NCBI RefSeq assembly: GCF_029962835.1
Contig: NC_080583.1
Location: forward strand, 930,001 to 994,000
DNA from: Magnolia sinica
Taxonomy: Eukaryota; Streptophyta; Magnoliopsida; Magnoliales; Magnoliaceae
Length of the DNA stretch: 64,000 bases
Reading direction: 5' to 3'
In this document: in pieces, positions 43,673 to 55,090 of the stretch
Numbering within the stretch: position 1 is the first letter of the stretch
Layout of the letters: every line of letters begins with the position of its first letter
The notes under the pieces: model-generated
What the model was told of the DNA's origin: nothing
Database searches by the model: none
Seen by the model: the letters and a program-made list of their open reading frames with translations, nothing else
Made by a program: the position numbers and the translations under genes

Positions 43673-45738
43673 TGTTCACACCCCAAGTATAGGGTTGTGA
43701 GGTAGTAATAAACTCGGTGAGACCGAGGTCAAATCCCAAGGGACTGATACCTATACGTTATTTGAAACTAAGTAGAACGAGAACTAGATTAAGATGAAAT
43801 CTAAATCGAATGATTTTTGAGGAATAATAGTGAAATACTAATCTAAAACTTAAGAAATTCAGAGGAAGGAAACTAGGGATTCAGAGGATCCACTTGTAGA
43901 GATCAGGGAGATCTTATGCCTGCATCAAGAATCATGGAAATTAAACTGAACTTACTTAATCTAGTTTTCACGAGATGAAAGATATATGAATTAAAATGGA
44001 TTCCATCACCAAACCATACCCAGGAGACAAAGCAAACAATAGAATTAAACTAATTACCAACCAATCAATAATGCATGAAGGTTAGGAAGGGTACCGTCAT
44101 CCGACCATGCCCATGAGACGATGGTGAACAACAGGGCTTCCTGACGTCATAGACATCAAAAGGAGGAAGAAATACTCAAAGCCATCGTAGATCTATTGTA
44201 ATTTCAATCACAACAAACCATAAAAAAATTAAAAGTATTCCTTTTAATTGAACTAAAATCAACATCAGTCAGTCTAAACAAGAGGCACAAGCAAAATCTC
44301 TCCCATCAGGCTACAAGCTTCACCTCTTAGCCCTAGCTAAGAGGTTTAGCCACACATAAACATGATGAAGCTAAGTATCTTAAGTAAAAATAATAATAAT
44401 AAACAGCAAAAATAGAACAAAAAAAAATAAGAAAAGTCTCTTCTTTGCTTCACGTTCTCCCCTTCGAATTCAATCCCCCCTCTCTCTCTCTCTCTCCTTC
44501 TTCTCCTTTTATAGAGCAAGGAGGGGTGGTGGAGAATCAGCAGAACCGACCCTGCTGGAGTGCGAAATCGTTCGCAGCAGACTCCTCGCGGAACTCTGCT
44601 TCTGCGCAAGAAAACGCAGAGACTGATTGCGTTTGGAATCAGTTTGAGAGGAGGAATCTTCCCCTCTTTGAAATCTGCCAGCGTGGTGAGTGTAAGAACC
44701 CCTTGCCTGATCAAATGGACGGTTTGGATCAATGATCCGTTCACGGATGGTGGCCCGCAACTGCTCACAATTTCTGATTTTCCCAGACACGGGTAAGGCC
44801 TACGCGGACGTGCTGACGTGTTCGGTGGGACCCATAGTGATGTTTTTGATGAAATCCACCCCGTCCATCAGATTCCTCTCAATTTTTTGATCGGAATGGA
44901 CTGGTTTTTGTCGAGTTTTGGTGTGGTCCACTGATGTTTTTCTTCCGCCGTTCATCCTGCGTTTGATCACGATCCTTGTGCGTATATGTGTATAGGGTCA
45001 AAATTCCACCTAGACGAGGGTTTTGGTTACCTTCCGGGACGAATGAATGGTGTGGATTGTCGAAATGTGAGCGGAATGGGTCCCACTACACAAAACACAC
45101 GGACAGCGTTCGTGCGCTAGCTCCGTGAAGGAGACAGATCAAGTCAGCGCCCGCTGACCAGTCTCTTTCTTCCAGTGCACAGCGAGTGCGCGTGCGCACG
45201 CCACTCAAGGTGGGGTCTACTTTGATGTATACAAGAGATCCGTTCCATCCATATCTTTTCTCATATCATTTTAACAGTGGGGACGGAAGTTGAGGCATAT
45301 CCAAATAGCAAGTGCACTCTAAATCAAGGTTTTAGAGGCTGATGTGTCTGTTGAGCCACTTCCACAAAGATCTAAGGGTTCAAATTTGACATGTATGGTT
45401 CATTTATGGTCCTTAGGCCATGTATAATGTTTGGAGCCGATCAGATGATGGAAACCCTATGATCGTGCATTATGGATATCTTTCAGGCCTGTTTAAAGTA
45501 AGTGGCTGGAATTTCTCTGATCTCCAGTATGTAAATCCTCTATTTTAGTCCCATGGAGTCCCGTCCAATGCCTTGGTGATGCTTGAGCGTTAAATCCATG
45601 CCTTTAGCATCCTTTTCAATCCATGCTCATCAATTTTCCTTGCATCACAAACACGGTTAAAATAGCCCGTTAAAACATTATTATGTTTGTAATTCAGGTA
45701 ATAACTGAGGTCTAATATGCAATATTTGACCCTCAATA
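43673..45738 (-). repeat. 5' LTR of the non-autonomous element
   Basis: Minus-strand start TATTGAGGGTC (canonical TGTTGAGGG in the other copy) and end GGGGTGTGAACA. TATA box CTATAAAAGG at 44514-44505 on the minus strand, followed by a GA-rich leader. Family A-like phrases at about 44818-45083 and 45205-45320 are shared with the other LTR, so they were acquired before this insertion. Confidence 0.9.
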
Positions 45739-46035
45739 CTAGCTTGTTCATAAGGTCACATAGACCTAGATAAAGGGAAAACACAAATAATAGCTTGATC
45801 AAGACTTTTAGGGCTCTCAAGAAGTTTTAATGGTGGGTGTTTAGTTCTCACTACGTAGTCTAATTGAGCCTTGGATCAACCTTATTTTTGGGCTTATACA
45901 CTAAAATGATCTGTAAAATGAATGGATAGCATGCATAAAACACATACATCACAGTGGGCCCACAGAGCCCCAATCCATCCAGGCAGGGTAGGACACAATA
46001 AAATAGCCATTAAAGCATATGGGTGTGCCTACATT

Positions 46036-46770
46036 TACGGCTCGATTGGGAGCTTGTAAATGGTGGTGTATGAGAAATAGTATTGAAGGTAAATGAATTG
46101 GGAGTAAATGGCTTGTAAGTTGTGTTTGGACGAGAGTAAATGAAATATATTTAAAATTCAAATATTCTCTTTGGATGGAAGTAAATGGGAGGAATTTGGA
46201 ATGCATTAGAATTTTTCAATATACTCACGGGAACATATGTGATATCCCAAATTAGCTTTAATGTCTCATATCAGTATACATATATGATATTTAATAGATT
46301 GGTTGTAATAAGCCTATTGAAATATATAATTTACCAAAAAAAAATAAAAAAAAATTAAGTCATAAGTGAGTGACAAACATAAGGATCACAAATAAGTAAC
46401 TTACCAACACTTTTTAAGCATTCATTTAGATTGCCAACCTCCGGACGATTTGGATCATGCTATTAATGTGATTTTAATGACCTAACCAGTAATTGAATTG
46501 TTTCAAAATATCACTAGCATGCTATGTGTGCGGTGGACATGTGTGTAGCGCCACCTGTCTACTCGCGTGACTCTCCAAGGTTGATAAGAAAGACATTTCA
46601 CACCCCCTCCACCCCCCCAGGTTTACTTGCCCTTACTTCCATTTCATTTCATTTTAATGCATTTACTTCCATTCAAACGTACACCTCGAATACCATTTAC
46701 TTCCATTTACTCCCAAGTTCATCTATTTACCTTCATTTACTCTCATTCAAATGACCATTTACCTTCACTT
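46036..46770. mobile_element. Miniature element with GTAAATG-rich inverted ends
   Basis: The left part GGTAAATGAATTGGGAGTAA and the right part, read inward GGTAAATAGATGAACTTGGG then AGTAAATGG, form a long imperfect inverted repeat (about 100 bases each side). Words match the element in DUF620 intron 1 at 3737-4844. Exact ends and target duplication are not resolved. No coding frame. Confidence 0.55.
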
Positions 46771-46774
46771 ACTT

Positions 46775-46890
46775 TTGGTGTGGTCCATTAGAGCATTAGA
46801 TTTGCCTCATTTTTTTGGCCCACACCTTAATATGATCTGAGAAAAGGGATGGACAACATGGATAAAAAGATACATCATGGTGGACCTCAC
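46775..46890. repeat. Family A, right half only
   Basis: TGGTGTGGTCCATTAGAGC, ATTTGCCTCATTTTTTTGGC, GATGGACAACATGGATAAA and GATACATCATGGTGGACC in family order. The left arm is missing. Confidence 0.6.
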
Positions 46891-47189
46891 ATAGATCTAG
46901 TCAGATGTTGTTAAGGTTGACCGGGGATCGGATGCAATCCACTTCTATGAAGGAAGCACGAGGGATGATTTTTCTGCTTTTTTAAAAAAAAAAAAAAACC
47001 AAAATGCTCCAAGGTATGCAGTTTTCACGTGATGGGCCTCCCTTTATGAAGTCTTAATTTTTTGGCTCTCTTACCATAATTAGAAATTTTAAAGGGGGGA
47101 AAAATGCCCTTATGCATTGAACCCCGTGCCCGTTAGGGCATGATGCTAGAGGGATTCAGATTGTGTATTGCATAAGTATATGGGGTAAA

Positions 47190-49035
47190 CTCTATGGGCC
47201 CATTGTGATGTTTGTGAGAAATCTATATTGTTCACATGTTTTTCCAAATCATTTTATGACATGAGCCCAAAAATGACGTAGATTCAAAGCTCAAGTGGGC
47301 CACATGATAGAAAACAATGGAGATGTACTCCCATTGTTGAAACATTCATGGGGCCGCAAAAGCTTTAGATCAATTATTCTTTTAGTTCATCCTAGTGGTA
47401 ATGACCTTATGAACAGTTGAGCCACTTTATAAACGGTTTGGATTGCAATATAAATATCACAGTGGTGCTCAAAAAGGTTTGAACGGTAGACAACCCCTTT
47501 CCACCATTTCCAGTCGGGTGGCCCACTTGAGTTTTAGATCTACCTGATTTTCATTTCATATCTTAACATGATATTCTAAAACAGATGGACAAAGTGGATT
47601 TCTCACAAACATCATGGTGGGCCAACATAGCTTTTGATGGCAGGAACTTCCTGTGAAAGGCTTTCATGAAATTAGTGTCCATGTGATGGGACGTGATGCA
47701 GATTGGGTACCACCCTAGCAAGCCTCCCTGGTGTTGTGTGGGGCCCATTGTGATGTATATATTTTATCCAAGCCATTCATACACTTTGAAAGATCATTTT
47801 AAAGCATGAGCCCAAAAATGAGGCATATAAGTTTTCAATGGTGGGTATTCAATCTCACTTTATAAACGGTTTGGATTGCATATAAATATCACGGTGGTGC
47901 TCAAAAAGGTTTGAATGGTAGACAACCCCTTTCCACCATTTCCAGTCGAGTGGCCCACTTGAGTTTTAGATCTACCTGATTTTTATTTCATATCTTAACA
48001 TGATATTCTAAAACAGATGGACAAAGTGGATTTCTCACAAACATCATGGTGGGCCCACATAGCTTTCGATGGTAAGAACTTCCTGTGAAAGGCTTTCATG
48101 AAATTAGTGTCCATGTGATGGGACATGATGCAAATTGGGTACCACCCTAGCAAGCCTCCCTGGTGTTGTGTGGGGCCCATTGTGATGTATATATTTTATC
48201 CAAGCCATTCATACACTTTGAAAGATCATTTTAAAGCAAGAGCCCAAAAATGAGGCATATGAGTTTTCAATGGTGGGTATTCAATCTCACTTTATAAATG
48301 GTTTGGATTGCATATAAATATCACGGTGGTGCTCAAAAAGGTTTGAACGGTAGACAACCTCTTTCCACCATTTCCAGTCCGGTGGCCCACTTGAGTTTTA
48401 GATCTACCCGATTTTTATTTCATATCTTAACATGATATTCTAAAACAGATGGACAAAGTGGATTTCTCACAAACATCATGGTGGGCCCACCTAGCTTTCG
48501 ATGGCAGGAACTTCCTGTGAAAGGCTTTCATGAAATTAATGTCCATGTGATGGGACGTGATGCAAATCAGGTACCACCCTAGCAAGCCTCCCTAGTGTTG
48601 TGTGGGGCCCATTGTGATGTATATATTTTATCCAAGCCATTCATTCACTTTGAAAGATCATTTTAAAGCATGAGCCCAAAAATGAGGCATATTAAAGCTC
48701 AAGTGGACCACACCACAAAATGTAGTGAGATTGAATACCCACCCACCATTGAAAACTTATCAAGGCCCACTAAATTTTTGGATCAAGCTAATATTTATGT
48801 TTTCCCTTCATAAAGGTATACGTGACCTTAAGAACAAGTTCGATGGCAAATAGATATCATATTGGGCCCTAGGAAGTTTTTGACGGTAGGAGTTAAATCT
48901 CCACTGTTTATTGTGGTGTGGCCTACCTGAGCCTTTGGTCTACCTCCTTTTGGGGCTCCTGCTCTAAATTCATCTATCTAGATAGGTAGACACCATTGAT
49001 AAATTATATACATCACGATAGGCCCCATAGAGCCC
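47190..49035. repeat. Family A array with an internal triplication
   Basis: Begins with GGGCCCATTGTGATGTTTGT and AAAGCTCAAGTGGGCCACAT, passes through the triplicated 432-bp unit (47424-48691), and ends with a nearly complete copy from about 48604 to 49035 (GGGGCCCATTGTGATGTATA, CTCAAGTGGACCACACCAC, GTGGTGTGGCCTACCTGAGC, ATACATCACGATAGGCCCC). No coding frames; identical short open frames on the minus strand reflect the repeats. Confidence 0.8.
47424..48691. repeat. 432-bp tandem triplication
   Basis: Units start at 47424, 47857 and 48289 (ACTTTATAAACGG, the last with ATGG), with spacings of 433 and 432. The third is cut near 48691, where normal family A sequence resumes. Each unit holds the right end of one family A copy joined to the left end of the next, with CCAGTCGGGTGGCCCACTTG-like and GGGGCCCATTGTGATGTATA words. 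Units differ at only a few positions. Confidence 0.92.
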
Positions 49036-49559
49036 CTAACAATATGGCAACATGTCCCTAGCCAGCTAGGCCATGGTGGGGTCTGACCCAACCCACTGTT
49101 GTTGGGGAGCGAATTAGTGTTTCCCGGGTTAAACCTTAATGGGTGTTAGCCTAATGAGTGAGGGTTACCTTAATGTATTTGTTGTATATCCACACCATTT
49201 ATGTGTTTTTCCATCTCATTTTAGGACGTGATCCCAAACCTTAAGAAGATCCAAATTACCACTAGAAACAGTAATGAATGATGGAGTGGATTAGGTGCGG
49301 CCCCTGTCTCACCAACACGGTGCTGCCCTAAATGTGGGGCCCACATGATGTTTGTGAGAAATTCACCCATCCATCCATTTTGCAAGATCATTTTAGGACA
49401 TGCGAAAAAATGTGGCAGATCTAAAACTCAAGCAGGTCACTCGAGAGGAAAAGTTGGGGAAAGAAATTCCCATTGTTGAAACCTTCATGAGCAACCTCAA
49501 CAATTAACACATAACAACCTTGATACTTAACACATGGCAACATAAACCCTTAACACAAG
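49036..49559. other. Gene-free stretch with family A fragments
   Basis: Two partial left arms: near 49150-49270 and near 49320-49490 (TGTGGGGCCCACATGATGTT). No gene. It is bounded on the right by the Gypsy LTR start at 49560. Confidence 0.55.
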
Positions 49560-52500
49560 TGTAACGTCTTGGAAAAATTCGTACAATGACCCGAGTACCA
49601 TCTCAGGCAGAAATCATTAAGGATCAAATTCTTTAGAAATTAGACAAAAATTAATTAAGTACTAAACTGAATTACTCAGCAAATTAGCTCGAATCACTTT
49701 CTATACGAACTACAAGACCCAAAACCAGCAGAATCGCTAACTCCACATTACCTAAAAACTTAGGATCAATCTCAAAACCCAGTTACTCTCGGAAGCATCT
49801 TGAAACTCTATATCGGACCTGGACCGCACGTCGAAAGTCCGATTACCGCAAAATTATACGATTATGACTGCCTTACAGGGCTTGACAACTATTTTAGAAA
49901 TCAAATCCAAATAGTATTCAAAAACGCACAATGTGAGACTGGAGTATTTTAGAAAATGAACTCAAACTTAAGTGAATTGGGTTGTTCACTTGCAGGTCAA
50001 ATATAAGGTTCCAGACCTTCAAATTTCAACCCAACTACACCCTTGGATCAGGAAAATTTTTCTACACATGCCAGTGTACTTGTGGCCCTGATCGAGTAAT
50101 GATGACCGTTAAATTGAAACTGGTCCTCCACGGTCGATCCATAAATCCGATCGGACCGAAAACTTAACCTGATATAGATCCATTGTCAGGGAACTTTCTC
50201 TAGACCATATGTGAGGTATGAACCTCTAGATGAGCCCCGTTGGACCAAAACAGACGACTTTTGGCTATGACCTAAGTATATCATGGCCCTAGGGCCATTA
50301 GCATCAGTTCTGGGCCTATGTAAGGGCCTTAACTCACCCCTCTCTCATTCCATACGAATTTGCAAACCCTAAGAGAGAGAAGAGAGAAAAGGAGAAGGAA
50401 AGAGTGGGGAGAAGAGAGAGAGAGTGAGAGAGTGAGAGATAGGATTCGATCCCACCGCTTCACATGTCAAATCATCCTGCCTGTATCGCTATACCGGCGA
50501 TTTCGATTCCATTTTTGGGTAAGAAACCCTAACCCTAATCTATTTTAGGTATCTAAGTAGAAGAATCGATGAAATAGCTAACCTATTTTGTGATTCAGGT
50601 AGCTGTTGTGCTGTAGACGAAAGTATAGTGTTCGAACTGAGTTCGATACTAGTTTACCAATGGAAGGTGCAGACTATAAACGTTTAGGTTATGGTTTTCA
50701 AGGCTTTCAATGTCAGTAATGATTTATGGCTGACTTGATTACTATCACATATACTTAGATGCGATGTTTTCCATGTATTACATATATATATATATGAAGT
50801 ATGCTGAAATTAATGCATTCCATGTGTTTGTTAAAATGTTTGTATGAATATGGAATTATGATTTGTGCTTGCCATGATTGTTGTTTAAGAATACATGATT
50901 GTTGTATGTGTGGCAACTCCCTTGCGAAAGGATTTGCTATAATATACGTTATAACTAATTTATTACATGTATGTTGATATGTGTAGTCTAGGTGTTTGAT
51001 AAAATGCCTGAATGAGAAAATACTTGTTGAAATGTATTTAATGCGAGTGTTGAGATAGGATTCTCAACCACCTTATCTATAGCTATAGTTTCCTTCATGT
51101 AACCTATCTTACAACTACGTGCTTTATGGATGAATGTCCATGTATGATAATATGTGCACTATGTGTTCGTTAAAATGCTCAAATGAGATTTATATTTGAA
51201 TTGATTGTCACATGCTGTTTTAACTATCACACATGAATGCCTACTATGTTTGAATGTGATTGGGACTACTGCATAGTCCAGGCAATCGGTAATGATTTTC
51301 GAATTAGTGGTCGAGGTCGTTTCGCCACACAAGACACGTTCAATGAATCCGAGTCGTACGCTGTTTGTCGACAGTGGTTAGGCTATGCGGAGTGCTTACA
51401 CGCTCCACGTCAATTAATTCAACGTGTGCTCATACCAGTCGAGCTTGTCTATTAACCGGATTGGCCTAATGTATGTTCACCATGTATGGATGCTACTGTT
51501 TGAATCTAAGGTACCAACTTACTAGTGAAAAGCCCGTTTAACCTTGGTACCATGATCTGCCAAGACTCATGAGCTAGGCATGGTGGTATGGGATACCGTG
51601 GTTGAGCTGTCGGCCTACGCTAGGGTGACGAGCCTCCCCGTAGTGACCAGTGAGTAAACCAATCTCGTGAGCCGAATACGGTGGTATGGAACACTATATT
51701 CGAGTTGTTGGCCTATGCTAAGGTGACAAGTCTTTCCTGTAGTGACCTCGAGTATAAAATAGGCCTCTGATCAAGTGACAAACCTCGAGTATGAATTTAG
51801 CCTACGCTAAGGTGACGAGCCTCCTGTAACAACCTATAGTGTGAACTTACGAATTTGCCTATCGTATGTAATTAACTAAAATTGACGACCCTAGATGGAT
51901 CATTATTTGGGTCAATGATATAAAGGAAGATACCTTAGCTTTCCGAACCTGCTGTATGAATAAGTATAATTAAGAACTTGGCTAATCACGCACATACACC
52001 GTATTGCATGTACCTTTAGCATTGGAGTTAAGCACAGCAAGAGTGCTGCATTCATGACCATGAGATGATGTCACAGAGGGAGTGCAGGCAAGGGCATGCA
52101 TCATTAATACATATCATCCTTGCATTAACCAGAGTACTTAGGAATGCTTGTTGTACTGCTTTATCATTATTGCTTGATCGAATTGATAACACGTTAACTT
52201 TTGCCTTATAACTCCACTGAGTTGATCACTCACTCCTACTCTGGGACGGTATTTTAAAACACCAACCAGACTCTGTTGTGGTTTCAGATGATGGCGAGGC
52301 TTATGAGACGAAGCCTGCCTTCTATGATAACGAGTTCTCCTATCTGCAACTCTCTGGTGGGTCTATATAGATCTGGAGTTACGTCACCGGGGCTACAGGG
52401 ATATGGATTAGATGACATTGCACTTTATCATTTTGTAAATTTTAGAATTATATATGTAATTATTTAACCTGGTGACATTCATACTCTGGGGACTTACGAT

Positions 52501-52672
52501 CACTTATATGCTCTATAGATTTATCACAATCTTCCACTTGCATAATTTAACTGTCTCTGGAGTATGATATGCTGATTTGGTAGAATCTCACTCATGTTTA
52601 ATGCACTAAACGGATAACATTTAATAATCATTATCTATGTTGCATAAGTGACCCAATTTTCAGAGCGTTACA
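49560..52672 (+). repeat. 5' LTR of the plus-strand Gypsy element
   Basis: Starts TGTAACGTCTTGG and ends AGAGCGTTACA, so TG...CA with short inverted ends. Length 3113 bp. It matches the minus-strand LTR at 56145-59488 in inverted orientation. The TATA region reads CCTATGTAAGGGCC near 50313, a diverged form of CCTATATAAGG in the other copy. A GA-rich leader follows near 50370-50440. Tandem ~98-bp units lie at 51564-51840. Confidence 0.88.
51564..51840 (+). repeat. Tandem ~98-bp units within the Gypsy LTR
   Basis: GGTGGTATGG recurs at 51582 and 51680. Each unit continues with GAGCTGTCGGCCTACGCTAG or a diverged form, then GGTGACGAGCCTCC and TAGTGACC. A partial third unit ends near 51840. The inverted LTR has the same kind of array at 57013-57301. 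Confidence 0.7.
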
Positions 52673-52674
52673 AG

Positions 52675-52690
52675 TTGGTATTAGAGCATG
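52675..52690 (+). other. Gypsy primer binding site
   Basis: TTGGTATTAGAGCATG, two bases after the LTR. It matches the initiator methionine tRNA type TGGTATCAGAGCATG with one C-to-T change. Confidence 0.85.
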
Positions 52691-53454
52691 ATTTGGATTA
52701 AACTGGACCTGGGTTATGGTAACACGACGTACGCTAACGCACTTTGACTTAGGAGGGGGCGATGAAATGTAAAAATGGTCGTAGGATTCCCAGTTTCACC
52801 GATCGGTGAAATTGACCATTGAAATCTGACCAGTATGTATCGGTGATCACGTGAAATGATCCCGATTCCTTTCCAGACCATCGGTCGACGGGTTTGGATG
52901 ATAGTTCGGCGCATTCCATACTCAAATGAATCGAATCGCATGAATACACTTAGTTGGGACCTAAAACCACCTCAAACGGTCGGGAGGCCCAAACCACGCA
53001 ATTTGGTGGGACCCAGGTTATCCCCCTTACACCTTAGGTACCCCGGGAGGGGGGTGGCCACCGCCTAGGGGAGGCGGCACCGCGCCTGGCTTCGGGCGGG
53101 CCTGTCGGGCCGCAACGGGCCGGTCGGGCCAACAGGGGTACACACATGTGGGGCCCACAAAATCATGTAGGGACCCCTATTTCTCCCCCATTTACTTCAT
53201 TTCTCCCATTTCCACCCCTCTAAGCTTTCCAAACCTCTAAAAATTTGATTTTCTCTCTCAAATCTTCATCCTATACTACACCTTCTTCATCTTCTTCAAT
53301 ACACATACACCCACCACCATTCCCTTTCAAAAAACCCATCTCCTACCATTCCAATCTCCCCTTTCCTTCTCATATGAGCACACAAGTTCATCATTGTGTC
53401 CCATAAAACCCAAAACCCATCAACCCATCTTCTCCATCAAGCTTCTTCACTTCT

Positions 53455-54783
53455 ATGGCTCTTTTTGAGCTAGTAGCTGCCATCTTTTTGCTTTTCACAT
53501 TCCTTTCCCTCATGGGAAAGAGAAGGGCGTCCACCGATAAAGCCGGACCTAGCCGCCTGACCCATCCAAAGAAGGAAGTGGGTGCTGAAGCTAGCACAAG
53601 AGCCACCCAAGAGCGACAGATGAAGCAGGATCTCGATCCCCAGATTCCACTCGAAAGAGTTCTACCGGCGGGCATTGGACACGGTAAGTTTCGTGGCCAT
53701 GGAGTTGTATTTGAAGCACACATGAATGAGAAGCCGTTTGGGCTATATCCGATAATGGACCTCTTGTTGGACTCCGGGTGGGGTCCCATATTTGAAGGCA
53801 AGTCTCACACATGCGAGAACACGGTCCGAGCCTTATATGCCCACATTCGGGATCCACTACTGGAGCCTCTACAATTCACTATTTCTATAGGAAGGCGGGA
53901 ATCAACAGTCACTGTAGACGTGATAGCCCGAATCATGGGGATTCCACGTGGAGATGTACATGCTAGCAAGAAGAACCTCAAGAGTATGCGAGAAAGAGAT
54001 CGTTGTACGCGATTCCTTTGTGGTCGACTAGTTCACTGGACGCAAGGCAATTACCTCCCATCGATGAAATTGACAGATGATTTTCGCCTGCTTCACCACA
54101 TTTTCACATATAATGTGTACCCAAGGTGGGGCAACCTTACCGAATGCACTTGTCTGATGGTGGACTTCCTGTACAGAGCTGGGCAAGGAGACAGGCTGTG
54201 TCTGCCTTCGTTCGCCCTACTACAAATAATCCATACCGTATGTTCTGTTAGGAAGGATGTTTCACTTCCATTCGGCTGACTTATATGTAAGGTTGCTTGA
54301 GAGTTTAGCTACAGGCTTAACATGGATGAGATTGCACTAATTCACTTCATAAATGATACTACACTCAACAACATAAGGATTGGCCCCCACTAACGTCAAG
54401 CTCGACTCGATGAGTATGGGGATGAGACTAAAAGTGAAGAAGAAGAAAGTAATGAGATAGAGGAAGAAAATGAGACAGATGAAGGAAGTGAGAAAGGAGA
54501 GAGTGAAGAAGAAGAAGGGGAGGCCCAAGACTCTGATAAGGGCTCTCCTCCTACTACACAGGAGCACCACCCTGATCGGGCTGCTTTAGAAGCCCGCTTG
54601 GCTCAAATCGAGGAGGGCCAGGTCGCCCTGCGACAAGAGGTCAGTGAGACCCGGGCCAAGCTTGAAGAGAATAGGACCTTCATGAAACAGAAATTCAAGA
54701 AGGTGTCTCGCACCTTTAAGGCTATCCTGTGTTACCTGCAGGATAAGGGTGCTCCTCCTCCATCACCAGATTCTGATGACTAG
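53455..54783 (+). pseudogene. Extra frame upstream of gag (putative plant transposon domain)
   Basis: One frame of 443 codons from the ATG at 53455 (or the ATG at 53512, MGKRRASTDKAGPSR) to TAG 54781-54783, broken by three stops at 54277, 54298 and 54391. Residues around 65-275 resemble the plant transposon-associated domain often labelled putative plant transposon protein. Cues are PIMDLLLDSGWGPIFEGK, then VIARIMGIPRGDV, then FTYNVYPRWGNLTECTCLMV and SVRKDVSLPFG. An acidic Glu/Ser-rich stretch and a short coiled coil (LAQIEEGQVALRQEVSETRA) follow. It lies between the primer binding site and gag, where a standard chromovirus has no gene. The function is unknown, and the domain assignment is from memory of family motifs. 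Confidence 0.7.
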
Positions 54784-55090
54784 TCCTATGTTGTAATTGT
54801 CTTTGGGCTTTCTTTGTTTTCCTATTTTCTGTTTCCTGTGTTATAGCCTTAATAGGCTTAGTAGTAGGGTAGGTTTGATGGTGTGTTTGGTATTTAAGGC
54901 TTTGACTAGGTTAGCTCACATGCGTTTCCTGTCATGATTCATGTAAAGCTATATCTCATGTATTGTGAAAAATTTTGTTAAATGAAATACTTACAGCTCC
55001 TTTTGCTATGAAATGTGTAGAATACTTGAGAAATTGAGGGTTGTTATGCAAAATCTTATACGTGTTGGCCCCTTATGTTGTATATAGGGA
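54784..55090. other. Non-coding spacer between extra frame and gag
   Basis: About 300 bases with no coding potential; TGTAAAGC and TTGTGAAAAATTTTG words but no clear signal. It separates the pre-gag frame from gag within the plus-strand Gypsy element. Confidence 0.5.

Larger units (their letters stand above)
37819..45738 (-). mobile_element. Large non-autonomous LTR retrotransposon with an unknown frame
   Basis: LTRs of about 2.06 kb (37819-39878 and 43673-45738) flank a 3.8-kb internal region. Perfect 5-bp target duplications CTAGC lie at 37814-37818 and 45739-45743. Read on the minus strand, the 5' LTR is on the right. A primer binding site resembling the aspartate-tRNA type follows it, and a G-rich polypurine tract AGTTGGGGGTTG precedes the 3' LTR. 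No gag, protease, reverse transcriptase or integrase is recognised. One long minus-strand frame is present instead (42948-41044). The structure fits a large retrotransposon derivative mobilised by another element. Confidence 0.88.
37640..45972. repeat. Family A copy split by a 7.9-kb LTR element
   Basis: The left part, 37640-37818, runs from the tip through CAAGTAGACCCCACC to TTTGCCATCTAGC. The family order resumes at 45739 with CTAGCTTGTTCATAAGGTCA, then GAGCCTTGGATCAACC and CACATACATCACAGTGGGCC. Joining the two parts and removing one CTAGC gives the normal family A centre and right arm, which proves the insertion boundaries. Confidence 0.85.

Noticed and set aside
44346-44796. Frames of 78-140 residues in the right LTR of the non-autonomous element
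   Set aside because: They are only partly conserved in the other LTR (88 residues at 38609-38875) and correspond to the promoter/leader region next to the TATA box.
47563-48180. Two near-identical 61-residue minus-strand frames
   Set aside because: They come from the 432-bp tandem units of a non-coding repeat; the third unit does not keep the frame.
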